Below, piece after piece: positions 33,517 through 43,498 of a stretch of 64,000 nucleotides of DNA (position 1 is its first letter; the number at the start of each line of letters is the position of its first letter). The stretch covers positions 1 to 64,000 of the forward strand of contig NZ_JAKGUG010000002.1 of NCBI RefSeq assembly GCF_021568855.1, given 5' to 3'. The notes beneath the pieces are model-generated. The model saw only the letters and a list, made by a program, of their open reading frames with translations, had not been told where the DNA came from and ran no database searches. This DNA comes from Dethiosulfovibrio russensis (GTDB taxonomy: Bacteria > Synergistota > Synergistia > Synergistales > Dethiosulfovibrionaceae). Made by a program: the position numbers and the translations under genes.

Positions 33517-34827
33517 ATGATACGATACCTAAAATACATAAAATGGAGCCTTTTAGCCTTCGACACAGTCGTATACTGGGCCAGCGTTATATTCATAGGC
33601 AGGGAAAACTTCTTCTCCTTCTCCATGAGGGGCCTAAGCGCCTATGGATTCATATATCTGGTACTGATATTAGGGCTCTACTCCTTCAAAGGCTACGATC
33701 AGATAACCTTGATCAACGGAAAAAAAGAAAGCGCCGTAAGAACCGCATCGGCGGTGTTGGTATCCGGGGTATTCGCCGTAGGGATGGTGGCGCTTTTTCT
33801 ACCCTTCTACGAGCTCAGACCATGGCGGTTTATGAAAGCCATGGGCACCTGCATGATAATCATGCCCCTGCTTCGAACGGCAATAGCACTGTACATAAAA
33901 AGAGTGTTCCCCTCTAAAAGATGCATAGTTGTAGGCGACAAAGCAAAATGGCACTGCCTGATGATCGAGATGAGCAACAGCCTGTCCAGAAAGTTCCTCC
34001 CAGTCGCATATTGCCAGGCAAACGTCGAGAAGCTGGAAAACTGCCTTGAAAAAAGGTCCTCCGCCACCTCGGTAGTAATAACGGAGGAAAGTACCCTGGA
34101 CGACAAAAGCATAATGGACACACTGAAAAAATCCGACATAGAGATACACTATCTTCCCCATCTGGTGGAAAAGGTTCTAAAACGTATCCCCATGGAGGTG
34201 CTGGACTCTTACCGGTCCTACTACTCCATCTGCTTTCAGGACATATCCTCCAGACCGATAGAGAGATCCTTCAACCTGGCGGCGGCGGCCATTCTGTCCG
34301 TAATACTGGCACCGTTCGCGACAGCGGCAGCCATAGCCATAGCCTCGGACGACGGCAAGCCCATGCTGTTCAGACAAAAACGCACGGGCAAGGGAGGAGA
34401 ACACTTCACCATTTACAAATTCCGGACCATGTCTCAGGCGGACGAAAAATGCCACGGCGACCCGGATCAGGACCTGTCCAGGCTCACCAAGGCGGGACGG
34501 GTAATCCGAAAACTAAGGCTGGACGAAATTCCCCAGCTTATAAACATAATAAGAGGAGACATGAACCTGGTAGGCCCCAGACCGGAGATAGATCGATTCG
34601 TTAAAATGTGTTCCGGATCCATCCCCTTCTACGAAGACAGACACAGAATAAAACCGGGGATAACCGGATGGGCCCAGATAAAGTATCGCTACACCTCGGA
34701 CCTGGAGACCTACAAAAGCAAAACCGAATACGACCTATACTACGTAAAAAACCAGAACATACTGTTGGACCTGACGATCATCCTAGCCACCGTTGGGACA
34801 ATGGTCGGGATGAAGGGAGCTAAATAA
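33517..34827 (+). CDS. Undecaprenyl-phosphate sugar phosphotransferase (WbaP/WcaJ type)
   Basis: The 436-residue initiating enzyme has an N-terminal membrane region (about four spans within 1-130), a nucleotide-binding-like middle, and a C-terminal bacterial sugar transferase domain (about 240-436). That domain shows FRQKRTGKGGEHFTIYKFRT, LRLDEIPQLINIIRGDM, LVGPRPE and KPGITGWAQI. It attaches the first sugar-1-phosphate to the lipid carrier, starting each repeat unit. Whether it uses galactose, glucose or another sugar cannot be told. The start has GGGAGGG before it. It overlaps the next gene at TAATG. Confidence 0.93.
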   Translation: MIRYLKYIKWSLLAFDTVVYWASVIFIGRENFFSFSMRGLSAYGFIYLVLILGLYSFKGYDQITLINGKKESAVRTASAVLVSGVFAVGMVALFLPFYELRPWRFMKAMGTCMIIMPLLRTAIALYIKRVFPSKRCIVVGDKAKWHCLMIEMSNSLSRKFLPVAYCQANVEKLENCLEKRSSATSVVITEESTLDDKSIMDTLKKSDIEIHYLPHLVEKVLKRIPMEVLDSYRSYYSICFQDISSRPIERSFNLAAAAILSVILAPFATAAAIAIASDDGKPMLFRQKRTGKGGEHFTIYKFRTMSQADEKCHGDPDQDLSRLTKAGRVIRKLRLDEIPQLINIIRGDMNLVGPRPEIDRFVKMCSGSIPFYEDRHRIKPGITGWAQIKYRYTSDLETYKSKTEYDLYYVKNQNILLDLTIILATVGTMVGMKGAK

Positions 34828-35894
34828 TGGGTCACATGAAATCTGTCGCTATAATAGGAACAGCTGGCATTCCCGCAGCATACGGTGGATTCGAGACACT
34901 GGCAGAAAACCTCACAAAAAAGCTATCCAATAAATTAAATTTTACTGTATTTTGCTCTTCCAAAATCTACGATACGAAAATTAAAAATCACAATAATTCC
35001 AAGTTGCGCTACATCAGACTAAATCCCAACGGAATTCAAAGCATCTTATATGACGCAATCTCAATCTTTAAGTCTATAGATAAAGATGTGTTATTGATAC
35101 TAGGCGTTTCAGGATGCATGACATTGCCACTAATAAAAATCTTAAAAAGACGGCCAAAGATCATTACGAATATCGACGGGTTAGAATGGAAAAGAGAAAA
35201 GTGGGGGAAATACGCAAAAATATTTTTAAAAATTTCTGAAAGATTTGCCTGTAAATATTCTGATACAATCATAGCAGACAATAAAAAAATCCAAAACTAT
35301 GTACTTCAAGAATACAACAAGAAAGCAACCCTTATAGAATATGGGGGTGACCATGCTTCCTCTGTATCTCCAGAATTAACCAACTACGAAAAGCCCTACG
35401 CTTTTTCTGTCTGTAGAATCGAGCCAGAAAACAACATAGACATCATGCTAAAGGCATTTTCAAAAACAAATCACAAACTAATGGTGGTAGGAAACTGGGA
35501 AAACAGCAAATATGGGCGCGAATTATTGTTAAAATACAAAAGCAAAAAAAACATATCATTACTATCCCCTATATACGACGAAAAAAGACTAAACGCCTTG
35601 CGATCCAATTGTTCCATTTATCTACATGGACACAGCGCAGGAGGAACAAATCCCTCTCTGGTGGAGGCCATGTGGTTAGGTCTTCCTGTTTTAGCTTTTG
35701 ATATATCATACAATAGATATACAACCAATAACCAAGCTCTTTACTTTAAAAATCATCAAGATCTAGAAAAACTTCTTCAAGGCACAAGCAAAACAAGCTT
35801 TGACAAAATAGCCAGAGCAATGAAAGCAACCGCAAAAAAACGATATAGATGGGATCTCATAGCTGATAAATATTTATCGATATTTGAGGATTGA
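34827..35894 (+). CDS. Glycosyltransferase, GT4-like with DUF1972-type N-terminus
   Basis: This 355-residue enzyme has an N-terminal GTAGIPAAYGGFETLAENL signature, typical of the DUF1972 rhamnosyltransferase-like group. Its C-terminal GT-B donor domain includes GHSAGGTNPSLVEAMWLGLP. It probably adds a sugar, possibly rhamnose, to the repeat unit. The gene is strikingly AT-rich, with many AAA and ATA codons, against GC-rich genes on both sides, so it was likely acquired. The ATG overlaps the stop of the preceding gene; a second ATG (M4) is possible. Confidence 0.85.
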   Translation: MGHMKSVAIIGTAGIPAAYGGFETLAENLTKKLSNKLNFTVFCSSKIYDTKIKNHNNSKLRYIRLNPNGIQSILYDAISIFKSIDKDVLLILGVSGCMTLPLIKILKRRPKIITNIDGLEWKREKWGKYAKIFLKISERFACKYSDTIIADNKKIQNYVLQEYNKKATLIEYGGDHASSVSPELTNYEKPYAFSVCRIEPENNIDIMLKAFSKTNHKLMVVGNWENSKYGRELLLKYKSKKNISLLSPIYDEKRLNALRSNCSIYLHGHSAGGTNPSLVEAMWLGLPVLAFDISYNRYTTNNQALYFKNHQDLEKLLQGTSKTSFDKIARAMKATAKKRYRWDLIADKYLSIFED

Positions 35895-35898
35895 TCAT

Positions 35899-36747
35899 AT
35901 GACAGATATACTCCTAACAGGCTGCAACGGCATGCTCGGACAAGAGGTCCATTCTCTTGCTAAGAAAACAAAAAATACCGTAATCGCAATAGATATTAAA
36001 GAACTGGATATAACGGAACAAGACACCACATCTTCATTCATACACATAAAAAAGCCTAACATAGTAATAAACTGTGCCGCCTACACCAACGTGGATGGTT
36101 GCGAGACCGACGAAGATAACGCTTTCAAGGTGAACGCCATTGGACCTCGGAATCTAGCCATGGCCTGTGAGGAGATAGGGGCTTCACTGGTCCATATAAG
36201 CACCGATTACGTATTTGACGGAACCCAAGAAACTCCTTACGACGAATACGACATACCTAGCCCTCAAAGTGCCTACGGCAGGACAAAATACGCAGGGGAA
36301 AGGCTGGTAGCTCACTGTTGCTCCAGGTCCTATATAATCCGTACAGCGTGGCTTTATGGTATTAAGGGTAAGAACTTCGTATCGACGATGCTTCAACTTG
36401 CAAAATCAGGAAAACCCCTTAAGGTCGTGGACGATCAGATCGGGAGCCCTACATACGCAAAAGACCTGGCTGAGGGGATCATGACTCTGGTGGAAAAGCC
36501 CAGATACGGCATATATCATTTCACCAATGCCGGTTTCTGTAGCTGGTACGATTTTGCTAAGGAAATATTCGATCAAGCTGGTCTGGAGGTAGATCTCTCT
36601 CGGTGTACCACCGATGAATTTCCTCGCCCCGCAAAACGACCTGCCTTTTCCAAGCTGAAAAACAACATGGGACCAGCCCAGGGATTACCCTCTCTAAGAC
36701 CTTGGCAAGAAGGTCTTAGAGCATACTTAAACGAGATAGATTGCTAA
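35899..36747 (+). CDS. rfbD: dTDP-4-dehydrorhamnose reductase
   Basis: The 282-residue extended-SDR enzyme makes dTDP-L-rhamnose in the last step of the pathway. It shows [11 protein letters not shown] at the N-terminus, [20 protein letters not shown], and the catalytic YGRTKYAGE. The ATG at 35899 follows GAGGATTGATCAT; an ATG at 35884 overlaps the previous gene and is not preferred. The first part is AT-richer than the rest. The other rhamnose genes follow in the order B, A, C. Confidence 0.93.
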   Translation: MTDILLTGCNGMLGQEVHSLAKKTKNTVIAIDIKELDITEQDTTSSFIHIKKPNIVINCAAYTNVDGCETDEDNAFKVNAIGPRNLAMACEEIGASLVHISTDYVFDGTQETPYDEYDIPSPQSAYGRTKYAGERLVAHCCSRSYIIRTAWLYGIKGKNFVSTMLQLAKSGKPLKVVDDQIGSPTYAKDLAEGIMTLVEKPRYGIYHFTNAGFCSWYDFAKEIFDQAGLEVDLSRCTTDEFPRPAKRPAFSKLKNNMGPAQGLPSLRPWQEGLRAYLNEIDC

Positions 36748-36761
36748 GGAGGCCCATAACT

Positions 36762-37817
36762 ATGAATTATTTAGTAACCGGCGGAGCTGGATTCATAGGA
36801 AGCAATCTGGTCCATTTATTGATCGAACAGGGACACGTCGTCACGGTTCTGGACGCCCTAACCTATGCTGGAAACATGGACTCTCTGGCGGATCTGGAGT
36901 GCAGGGGAAACTACGTCTTCATAAAGGGAGACATAGGCAATGCATCTTTGGTGTCGGAAATCCTTCGGGACAGGAACATCCAGGGCATATTCAACCTGGC
37001 GGCGGAAAGCCACGTGGACCGATCCATCGACGGACCGGCGGAGTTCATAAAGACCAACGTGATGGGGACCTTCGTCCTGCTGGAAGCGGTACGGGCTTAC
37101 TGGAACGGCCTTCCAAAGCAGGATAAAGACGGTTTCCGTTTTCTCCACGTCTCCACCGACGAGGTCTATGGCTCCTTAGGGGACAGCGGTCTATTCACCG
37201 AAACCACCGCCTACGCCCCTAACTCGCCCTACTCTGCGTCTAAAGCGTCGTCGGACCACCTGGTCAGGGCTTACCACCACACCTACGGCCTGCCCACGGT
37301 CACCACCAACTGCTCCAACAACTACGGCCCCTACCAGTTTCCCGAAAAGCTTATCCCCCTGGTAATCCACAACGCCCTTGCGGGAAAGGACCTGCCTATC
37401 TACGGAGACGGCTCAAACGTCAGGGACTGGCTCTACGTCATGGACCACTGTAAAGCCCTGGCCACCGCCATGGAAAAAGGCACACCAGGGGAGACCTACA
37501 ACATAGGTGGCAACAGCGAGAGGACCAACCTAACCATAGTCCACACCCTGTGCGACCTCCTGGACTCAAAGAGGCCGAAAGCCGACGGAAGCTACAGGGA
37601 CCAGATAACCTTCGTCAAAGACAGACCAGGCCACGACAAACGGTATGCCATAGACGCATCGAAGATAAAAGAGGAGCTAGGCTGGACCCCTGATGAGACC
37701 TTCGACACCGGCATGGAGAAAACGGTCAACTGGTATCTGGACAACCAGGAGTGGGTAAACAGGGTAACCGACGGATCCTACAGGATGGAACGGCTGGGAC
37801 TGGGGGATGTAGAATGA
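36762..37817 (+). CDS. rfbB: dTDP-glucose 4,6-dehydratase, copy 1
   Basis: The 351-residue extended SDR has the NAD motif [28 protein letters not shown] and YSASK. It forms dTDP-4-keto-6-deoxyglucose from dTDP-glucose. The ATG follows AAGGAGG. A second, near-identical gene lies inverted at 49514-50569; the two proteins differ at only a few tens of residues, mostly near positions 26-50, 115-127 and 285-350. Here it serves rhamnose synthesis. It overlaps rfbA by 4 nt (ATGA). Confidence 0.96.
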   Translation: MNYLVTGGAGFIGSNLVHLLIEQGHVVTVLDALTYAGNMDSLADLECRGNYVFIKGDIGNASLVSEILRDRNIQGIFNLAAESHVDRSIDGPAEFIKTNVMGTFVLLEAVRAYWNGLPKQDKDGFRFLHVSTDEVYGSLGDSGLFTETTAYAPNSPYSASKASSDHLVRAYHHTYGLPTVTTNCSNNYGPYQFPEKLIPLVIHNALAGKDLPIYGDGSNVRDWLYVMDHCKALATAMEKGTPGETYNIGGNSERTNLTIVHTLCDLLDSKRPKADGSYRDQITFVKDRPGHDKRYAIDASKIKEELGWTPDETFDTGMEKTVNWYLDNQEWVNRVTDGSYRMERLGLGDVE

Positions 37818-38701
37818 TAACCAAAGGGATCATTCTGGCGGGAGGATCAGGGACAAGACTCTACCCTCTGACCATACCGGTCAGCAAGCAGCTGATGCCC
37901 ATATACGACAAGCCGATGATATACTACCCCCTTAGTGTATTGATGTTGGCTGGCATCAAGGACATCCTTGTTATAACTACGCCGGAGGATCAATCCAGCT
38001 TCCAGAAGCTTATGGGCGATGGATCTCAGTGGGGTATATCTATATCCTACGAGGTTCAGCCAGAGCCCGGCGGACTCGCTCAGGCGTTTTTGATAGGGGA
38101 GAGGTTTATCGATGGCCAAGGATGTGCGTTGGTTCTAGGAGATAACATCTTCTACGGCAGAGGGCTTTCGGATATGTTGGAGAACGCCACCAATCAGCCT
38201 AGTGGAGCCACAGTCTTCGGATATCCCGTCAATGACCCTGAAAGGTACGGTGTCGTCGCATTCGACGAATCAGGAAAAGCGATAAGCCTTGAAGAAAAGC
38301 CGAGAGAGCCGAAATCCAACTTCGCAGTTGTGGGACTTTATTTTTACGACGAAAAGGTCGTGGAGATAGCCAAAAGCTTAAAGCCATCTCCCAGAGGAGA
38401 GCTGGAGATAACCGACCTCAACAGGGTCTACCTGGAAAAAGACGAGCTGAACGTGCAGGTATTAGGCAGGGGCTTCGCATGGTTGGACACAGGAACCCAT
38501 GAAAGCCTCTTGGAGGCTGCCAACTTCGTGGAAACCATCCAAAAAAGGCAGGGCCTAATGATCTGCTGCCCAGAAGAAATTGCCTATCATAAGGGCTTTA
38601 TATCCAAAGAATACGTGGAAAAGACAGCTCAGCCTATGAGCAAAAATGGCTACGGCCAATATCTGTTGAAGATAACGAAGGAAACAGGAGGCAAAGGATA
38701 A
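37814..38701 (+). CDS. rfbA: Glucose-1-phosphate thymidylyltransferase
   Basis: The 295-residue nucleotidyltransferase (long RmlA form) has [16 protein letters not shown], the pyrophosphorylase signature, at the N-terminus. [16 protein letters not shown] and EEKP follow, with the longer C-terminal region of the allosteric RmlA group. It activates glucose-1-phosphate to dTDP-glucose, the first step to dTDP-rhamnose and to other dTDP-sugars of the locus. The start overlaps the rfbB stop. Confidence 0.96.
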   Translation: MITKGIILAGGSGTRLYPLTIPVSKQLMPIYDKPMIYYPLSVLMLAGIKDILVITTPEDQSSFQKLMGDGSQWGISISYEVQPEPGGLAQAFLIGERFIDGQGCALVLGDNIFYGRGLSDMLENATNQPSGATVFGYPVNDPERYGVVAFDESGKAISLEEKPREPKSNFAVVGLYFYDEKVVEIAKSLKPSPRGELEITDLNRVYLEKDELNVQVLGRGFAWLDTGTHESLLEAANFVETIQKRQGLMICCPEEIAYHKGFISKEYVEKTAQPMSKNGYGQYLLKITKETGGKG

Positions 38702-38703
38702 CC

Positions 38704-39255
38704 ATGGAGAACAACTTTAAGTTTATACCTCAGGAAATACCTGAGGTTATCCTGATAGAACCCAAGGTTTACGGTGACGAACGGGGTTTCTTCATGGAAA
38801 CCTGGTCTGAAAGGCACTTCAAAGCGGCAGGTTACGACTGGAAGTTCGTCCAGGACAACCACTCTCGCTCCCATAAAGGGGTCTTAAGAGGATTACATTA
38901 CCAAAAGCAATATCCTCAGGCAAAGCTGGTAAGGGTAATCCACGGAGAGGTCTTTGACGTAGCGGTGGATATAAGAAAAAACTCGCCCACCTTTGGGAAA
39001 TGGGTTGGAGTGATGCTAACCGCTGAAAACAAGAAAATGCTCTACATACCGAAGGGCTTCGCCCACGGATTTCTGACCCTATCGGATACAGCCGAATTCC
39101 TCTATAAGGCTACAGATTTTTATCATCCTGAGGATGAGGGCTGCATAAGGTGGGACGATGAGACTATTGGGGTTAAATGGCCATTAGATCAATCCTCGGT
39201 CCTTTTAAATGAAAAAGATTCAACTAGGCCAAGTTCTTTTACCATGCTACAGTAG
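38704..39255 (+). CDS. rfbC: dTDP-4-dehydrorhamnose 3,5-epimerase
   Basis: This 183-residue cupin epimerase has YGDERGFFMETW, the catalytic region DNHSRSHKGVLRGLHYQ, and IPKGFAHGFLTLSD. It converts dTDP-4-keto-6-deoxyglucose to the L-lyxo form reduced by RfbD. It is the last of the four rhamnose genes and lies 2 nt after rfbA. A large palindrome at 39318-39366 closes the operon. Confidence 0.96.
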   Translation: MENNFKFIPQEIPEVILIEPKVYGDERGFFMETWSERHFKAAGYDWKFVQDNHSRSHKGVLRGLHYQKQYPQAKLVRVIHGEVFDVAVDIRKNSPTFGKWVGVMLTAENKKMLYIPKGFAHGFLTLSDTAEFLYKATDFYHPEDEGCIRWDDETIGVKWPLDQSSVLLNEKDSTRPSSFTMLQ

Positions 39256-39317
39256 CTTTGAAACTTAGGGCCCCCCACCCAAGCATCCTCATTTTCTAGT
39301 TCCCAGGAAGGCACCTT

Positions 39318-39366
39318 ACTCAGTCCCCCTGTCGATTTAGATCATAAATCAACGGGGGGACTGAGT
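39318..39366. terminator. 22-bp palindrome between convergent genes, IS66-end-like
   Basis: ACTCAGTCCCCCTGTCGATTTA (39318-39339) pairs with 39345-39366 at 20 of 22 positions around the loop GATCA. It separates rfbC from the minus-strand glycosyltransferase, so a bidirectional terminator role is likely. Its sequence also resembles the IS66-copy ends in this window (for example cagtcgccctgccgattta near 43509), so it may derive from an insertion-sequence tip. Confidence 0.65.
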
Positions 39367-39368
39367 AG

Positions 39369-40688
39369 TTACCCTTCAGTGATAGAATCTAGCAAGACAG
39401 CAAATTGTTTAGCCTGCCTTTTCCTATCGTATTCCATAATCTTATCCTCATAACCTAAGTAAGAGACCCTTCCATTTTCATAAAACTCATCATACCAACA
39501 TTTTATAGCCTTGGCTATTCTATCAGAGTTAGAGCAGACAAAGCCACAATTTGTGTCTTTTATTAAGTCATCGACTACCGAACCAGGATTTTCAGGTATA
39601 GCCAAAATAGGTTTTCTTGCACCAAGATACTCAAATATCTTCCCAGAATAAAGCCCTTTTTGAGTTAAATCCGCCCAGGACAAAAAAAGCAACACAGAGG
39701 AATTTAATTGTCTTTGAATAACCTGCTCGACGGGAATCCTATCCTCAAAAGAAACTATTGAGTTAATATCTTCTTCAATCAGATTTGGAGGTAATTTCCT
39801 AGGATCAACACCTAAAAAACTTACTTTTATTTTTAAAGGGTCAATCATATTGTTTTTTACCAAAAAACTTATTGCATCGAAAAAAGGCTGTAGATCCTGC
39901 TTGCCTCTATAAATTGACCCTGTATAAACGATGGAAAAGACTGGCACGTTATTAGTTTCATTATTCTTATCACTACAAGAGAGATAATTATCATAATCCT
40001 CTTGATCAAAACCGTTTGTAATAACATCAACTGATCGCCCTAAGAGGTCCTCCAATCTATCAGCTAGAGGTTTAGATACAGTTACAACTTTTGAAGCAGA
40101 TCGAAGAGTTCGCTTTTCAAGTCTACGATCAAAAAAGCGTCTAAGGGAGCTATAGTCGGTAAGATGACTATCGCTCCACAAATCTCGGTAATCTGCAATC
40201 CATGGGATACCAAAATCTCTACTTATCTTGTCTGCAACTACATGACTAGAAAAAGGAGATGCGGTACTGATAATAGCCTTAGGTTGATCCCTAACAATGG
40301 CTTTTTTAGCACAGCGAAGAGAATTATGCATCCACTTGCTATACTCATCTGGATAAGCAAAGATTTCCCTTGCCATCCGGTGAGCAAACCTTGCCAGTCT
40401 AATCCCCCCCCTTTCCCCTGTCTTCGATTTGAGACGACCAGAATCAGCACGTTGAATGCTTCTTTCTTGAAATTCTCTAGCTAGTCTATCTAAAGTAGAT
40501 CTGCTTGGGACTCTACAGACAGTAACATCGGGAAGGGGTAAATTCCAAACACCTTCTTTTTCCTCTCCTGCAATAATAACAGGCTCCCAATTAAAATTCT
40601 TGATATATTTGGCCAACTTCCAGCTTCGCATAGATGCAATACTTGATATTGGTGGATAATAACGAGCCAGGTAGATAAATTTTCTCAA
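39369..40688 (-). CDS. Glycosyltransferase family 4-like protein
   Basis: The 439-residue GT-B type enzyme has an N-terminal LARYYPPISSIAS motif typical of GT4 acceptor domains. The region DYRDLWSDSHLTDYSSLRR follows, and the C-terminal donor part includes YLGARKPILAIP and NTGSIYRG-like sequence (VYTGSIYRGKQD). It is probably cytoplasmic and adds a sugar to the repeat unit. It is AT-rich relative to the rhamnose genes. It is transcribed alone on the minus strand, ending at the palindrome. An insertion-sequence block lies directly upstream. Confidence 0.82.
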   Translation of the reverse strand: MRKFIYLARYYPPISSIASMRSWKLAKYIKNFNWEPVIIAGEEKEGVWNLPLPDVTVCRVPSRSTLDRLAREFQERSIQRADSGRLKSKTGERGGIRLARFAHRMAREIFAYPDEYSKWMHNSLRCAKKAIVRDQPKAIISTASPFSSHVVADKISRDFGIPWIADYRDLWSDSHLTDYSSLRRFFDRRLEKRTLRSASKVVTVSKPLADRLEDLLGRSVDVITNGFDQEDYDNYLSCSDKNNETNNVPVFSIVYTGSIYRGKQDLQPFFDAISFLVKNNMIDPLKIKVSFLGVDPRKLPPNLIEEDINSIVSFEDRIPVEQVIQRQLNSSVLLFLSWADLTQKGLYSGKIFEYLGARKPILAIPENPGSVVDDLIKDTNCGFVCSNSDRIAKAIKCWYDEFYENGRVSYLGYEDKIMEYDRKRQAKQFAVLLDSITEG

Positions 40689-40819
40689 AAAAACAACTCC
40701 CTCCTAGATCAATGTTATCGGGTTTTCGAATCAAATTCAATTATTTTATAATTCAAGAACTTCAGTCCAATCTTCCTGTTATGAAAAACCTGGATTTTAC
40801 AGAAGAGGAGAGTTTAGTG

Positions 40820-40996
40820 ATGATGGAATGCACCGAGACGCTCAATTTAGCCCATTACGGTATAGTAGCAAGCTTTGTCAATAAGCTTAGCCTGGTGGTG
40901 TTTTTGGATCGTCACCTGAGCAAGTCCCGTTCCCATACGGTCTCTTCCGGCCAGGAGGCGGCCAAAGCGGTTATTTTAAACGGTCTTGGCTTGTGA
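40820..40996 (+). pseudogene. Truncated IS1634-type transposase (N-terminus only)
   Basis: The 58 residues starting MMECTETLNLAHYGIVAS and including SSGQEAAKAVILNGLGL match the N-terminal DUF4277-like region of IS1634-family transposases. The rest is missing because IS66 copy A begins at 40993, inside the reading frame, which then stops at once. AGAGGAG lies before the ATG at 40820. It is a remnant of an older element in this insertion hotspot. Confidence 0.7.
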
Positions 40997-42222
40997 CTAT
41001 TCAGTCGCCCCATCCAGGAAGAGGATCTGACCATCGATAGCCATAGACATGGCCTCGAAGATGTTGATCGAGTTCTTCTTCGCCGTGATGAGGAACGACA
41101 TTATTTTGGCATAGTCACTAGCTCCTTCCGAGGTTCGGAAGCAGCCCGATATTTTAAGCTTCGCCTTGAAGTTGCGGATGTTTCGCTCAGCTTCGTTATT
41201 GTCGAAGGGGATCGCAAAGTCTCTGGCATAGAGCAGGATCTCCTCCTTATGGTCTCTAAATCTCTCCAGGAGGTTCCTGGCCTTGCCTTTTTTGGGCCTG
41301 CCTCTTGCCCCCTTTCCAGTGGGTAGGGGGTTTTGAGCCAGACCGGAGGCAAGCAACTCACCGAAGGGCTTATCGATTCTGTAGCGACAGCAATAAGATG
41401 AAAAACGGTCCTTACCGGCCGCGATAAACGCCTTCTTTCATGTAGGCGTAGTCGCGGTTACAGGCAACATGAGCCCAGCGGAGTCCTTTATCTACTCGAA
41501 CACCTGTTTCGTCGAAATGGGGCAAGGAGAGAGCTTTGACCTTCTCCTTTATGACCTCCACAGATGGGGCTATGGATACGGCCCCTATGGTGTTTAGGAC
41601 GGAGAGCAAAGCGATAGTCTCAGGACCATACTGGATGGTGGATTTGATGAACACAGGCAACTGGCCCCTTATCGTCTCACAGGACAAGGGACATATACGC
41701 TTTATCGCCTGATGCTTTTCTATCGACGTCACCAGCTTGGTCTCTATAACGCATCCTGCACCGCAGGAACCTTTTTCAGCGGTTCAAATATCCTTATGTT
41801 CGCAGCTCTCGCACTGTACGGGCAGATGCTCCACTATAATGTCCGGCTCATGGGGAAGCTGAAGGCCACTTCCTTTATGGCCTTTCTGAGCCCCTTTACT
41901 CTTGCCGCTTTTCTTCCGGGAGCTGGTCGGCTTGGGCTTTTTATAGCCGTCGCTTGAAGGAGGCTTGGAGCTGGTCTGGCTGTTTTGTTTCAGGATGGCT
42001 TTGAGCTCTGCTATACGGGCTTCCAGTCTTTCCTGATTCTCGCTTAGGCTCTTGATTATTGCCTTGAGAATCTGGTTTTCCTCGAAGAGCTCTTCATAGG
42101 TGGGCTTCTGAAACATGGATAGGCCTCCCTTCAGATTTATTCTGATGCCATGATATCACGTTGCAAGAGGCTAAAGAACTGCTGATTTAGGAGCTAAATC
42201 GGTAGGGCGACTGAATAGTTAC
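40993..42222 (-). mobile_element. IS66-type element, copy A (degenerate)
   Basis: The ends are gtgactattcagtcgcccc at 40993 and the inverted gggcgactgaatagttac ending at 42222. The inside carries pieces of an IS66-family TnpC transposase on the minus strand. No TnpA or TnpB partners are present, so it is a short single-gene IS66 form. It sits inside the first gene of an IS3-type element (fragment 42223-42361). Copies B (43499) and C (54290) are relatives. Confidence 0.82.
40997..42116 (-). pseudogene. IS66 TnpC transposase, copy A, interrupted by TGA and deletion
   Basis: The frame starts MFQKPTYEELFEEN and includes the N-terminal leucine-rich coiled coil and the SKPPSSDGYKK region. It reaches an in-frame TGA (41784-41786) after a CESCEHKDI zinc-site-like motif. 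The same frame then continues with IETKLVTSIEKHQ and SLPHFDETGVRVDK (a likely catalytic Asp region). Near 41420-41440 a deletion of roughly 250 bp, judged against copies B and C, removes the middle and shifts the frame. The C-terminal part (FDNNEAERNIRNFKAKLKIS) resumes at 41356. It is not functional as it stands unless TGA is read through, and even then the deletion breaks it. Confidence 0.8.
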
Positions 42223-42361
42223 ATTTTAGTCTTAAATTCCGGTGAACGTCGTTGTCGTTTGGCTGCCATTATGTCCCCTCTCTTTCTGAGACCTATGATA
42301 CAGCAGCCTGTTCTTGACCTTAACCTAGCAACTTACTCGGTGGTCCATTTTTCCGGGTCCA
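42223..42361 (-). mobile_element. IS3-type element left end, fragment 1
   Basis: Read on the minus strand, this is the left end of the IS3-type element present in full at 54416: TGGACCCGGAAAAATGG at the tip (42361 inward) to the first codons of its transposase gene (MAAKRQRRSPEFK). It is then interrupted by IS66 copy A. It is nearly identical, in opposite orientation, to 43360-43498. Confidence 0.85.
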
Positions 42362-42418
42362 CTATACTCCGCCCTTTTGGGTTGTCAAAAACATCCTGGC
42401 ACATAGTGTGAGTGAAGG

Positions 42419-43333
42419 CTACCAGCTTTTTAGCCTAAAAACTATTTTTTTCATATAATAAGGATCCATAGACATAAGTAACCTGAAGGGCCATATGGCT
42501 ACTGATTTCCCAACAACGGTGGAACTCTTCAAGAACACAAAAAGGGCAAGGGATCTGATAAAACAACTATACCTAATCCCAACGCTTAAGGAACTATCTC
42601 TTAAAAATAATAAATTTACGTTTATTTTATCTATCAAAAACTCTGACCTTAACCTTGATGGCTTATCCTTCACACACATTGAAATATTATCATTGTGAGT
42701 CCTATAGCAAACTGAAGGAAACCCCACTTCCACGAATAGCTTACCTTTTTTTGCGGAACAAAACCATAGATAGTAGTCTTCTATGTGTTTTATTCCACGA
42801 AGAAGATGTGCTGAGTCATCCCAAACGTCTCTTGAATAAAAAGCTCCTGGAGCTAGTATCACACACCCCACACCAGCTAAAAAGTTTGCCCTTTCATGGC
42901 TAGTCATTGCCATGAAAAATCGCCGGTCGTTTCTCCTAATATTTCTCTTTCCAGTCAACTCATTAATCTCAACAACATCAGAGCAGAAAATCGTGCTTTT
43001 TATTCCATCGTATTTCTTTATGATATCAATGGCTTTTGGGAGAAACCAATCATCGCCAGCCAACCCCTTAAGGAGAGACCCCTTCGATGCTACGATACCT
43101 TTTCTAAAGTTACCGACAATACCCACATTTTCCGAACCTTTGATAAGTTTGGCGTTGGCAAATCGATGGCCGTTTTTATCTACCCAATCCTCGACAACTT
43201 CAGGAGTTCGGTCAGTAGAGCAGTCATCGGTTACTATCAACTCCACATCATGGACATCGGACTTTAGCATACTATTCAGCGTATCAAGGACATAATTTTC
43301 TTGATTATAAGTTGCCATAATAATAGAAAGCAT
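42419..43333 (-). CDS. Glycosyltransferase family 2, enclosed by inverted IS fragments
   Basis: The 304-residue GT-A enzyme has the family-2 start LSIIMATYNQENYVLDTL, the nucleotide-binding TDDCSTDRT, and a metal-site-like GDDWFLP. It probably adds a sugar to the polysaccharide. It is AT-rich. It is bracketed by inverted copies of an IS3 end plus an IS66 element (40993-42361 and 43360-44480), 57 and 26 nt from the gene. A TATAAT on the minus strand (43353-43358), next to the IS tip, could supply its promoter. GAGAGG precedes the ATG. Confidence 0.88.
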   Translation of the reverse strand: MLSIIMATYNQENYVLDTLNSMLKSDVHDVELIVTDDCSTDRTPEVVEDWVDKNGHRFANAKLIKGSENVGIVGNFRKGIVASKGSLLKGLAGDDWFLPKAIDIIKKYDGIKSTIFCSDVVEINELTGKRNIRRNDRRFFMAMTSHERANFLAGVGCVILAPGAFYSRDVWDDSAHLLRGIKHIEDYYLWFCSAKKGKLFVEVGFPSVCYRTHNDNISMCVKDKPSRLRSEFLIDKINVNLLFLRDSSLSVGIRYSCFIRSLALFVFLKSSTVVGKSVAIWPFRLLMSMDPYYMKKIVFRLKSW

Positions 43334-43359
43334 TTTTTCATCCTCTCAGGTTATTATAG

Positions 43360-43498
43360 TGGACCCGGAAAAATGGACCACCGAGTAAGTTGCTAGGTTA
43401 AGGTCAAGAACAGGCTGCTGTATCATAGGTCTCAGAAAGAGAGGGGACATAATGGCAGCCAAACGACAACGACGTTCACCGAAATTTAAGACTAAAAT
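43360..43498 (+). mobile_element. IS3-type element left end, fragment 2
   Basis: This holds the same 139 bp as fragment 1 (42223-42361), inverted, with about one mismatch by eye. It begins TGGACCCGGAAAAATGG and runs into the start of the transposase gene, where IS66 copy B is inserted at the identical site. The pair therefore forms a nearly perfect inverted repeat around the glycosyltransferase gene. Confidence 0.85.

Noticed and set aside
36741-36761. Upstream ATG for rfbB copy 1
   Set aside because: It overlaps rfbD; AAGGAGG is placed for the ATG at 36762, which also matches the start of the second rfbB copy.
41784-41816. A selenocysteine codon with SECIS element in the IS66 transposase
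   Set aside because: The stem after TGA is short and the gene copies are otherwise broken; kept only as one option in the TGA finding.
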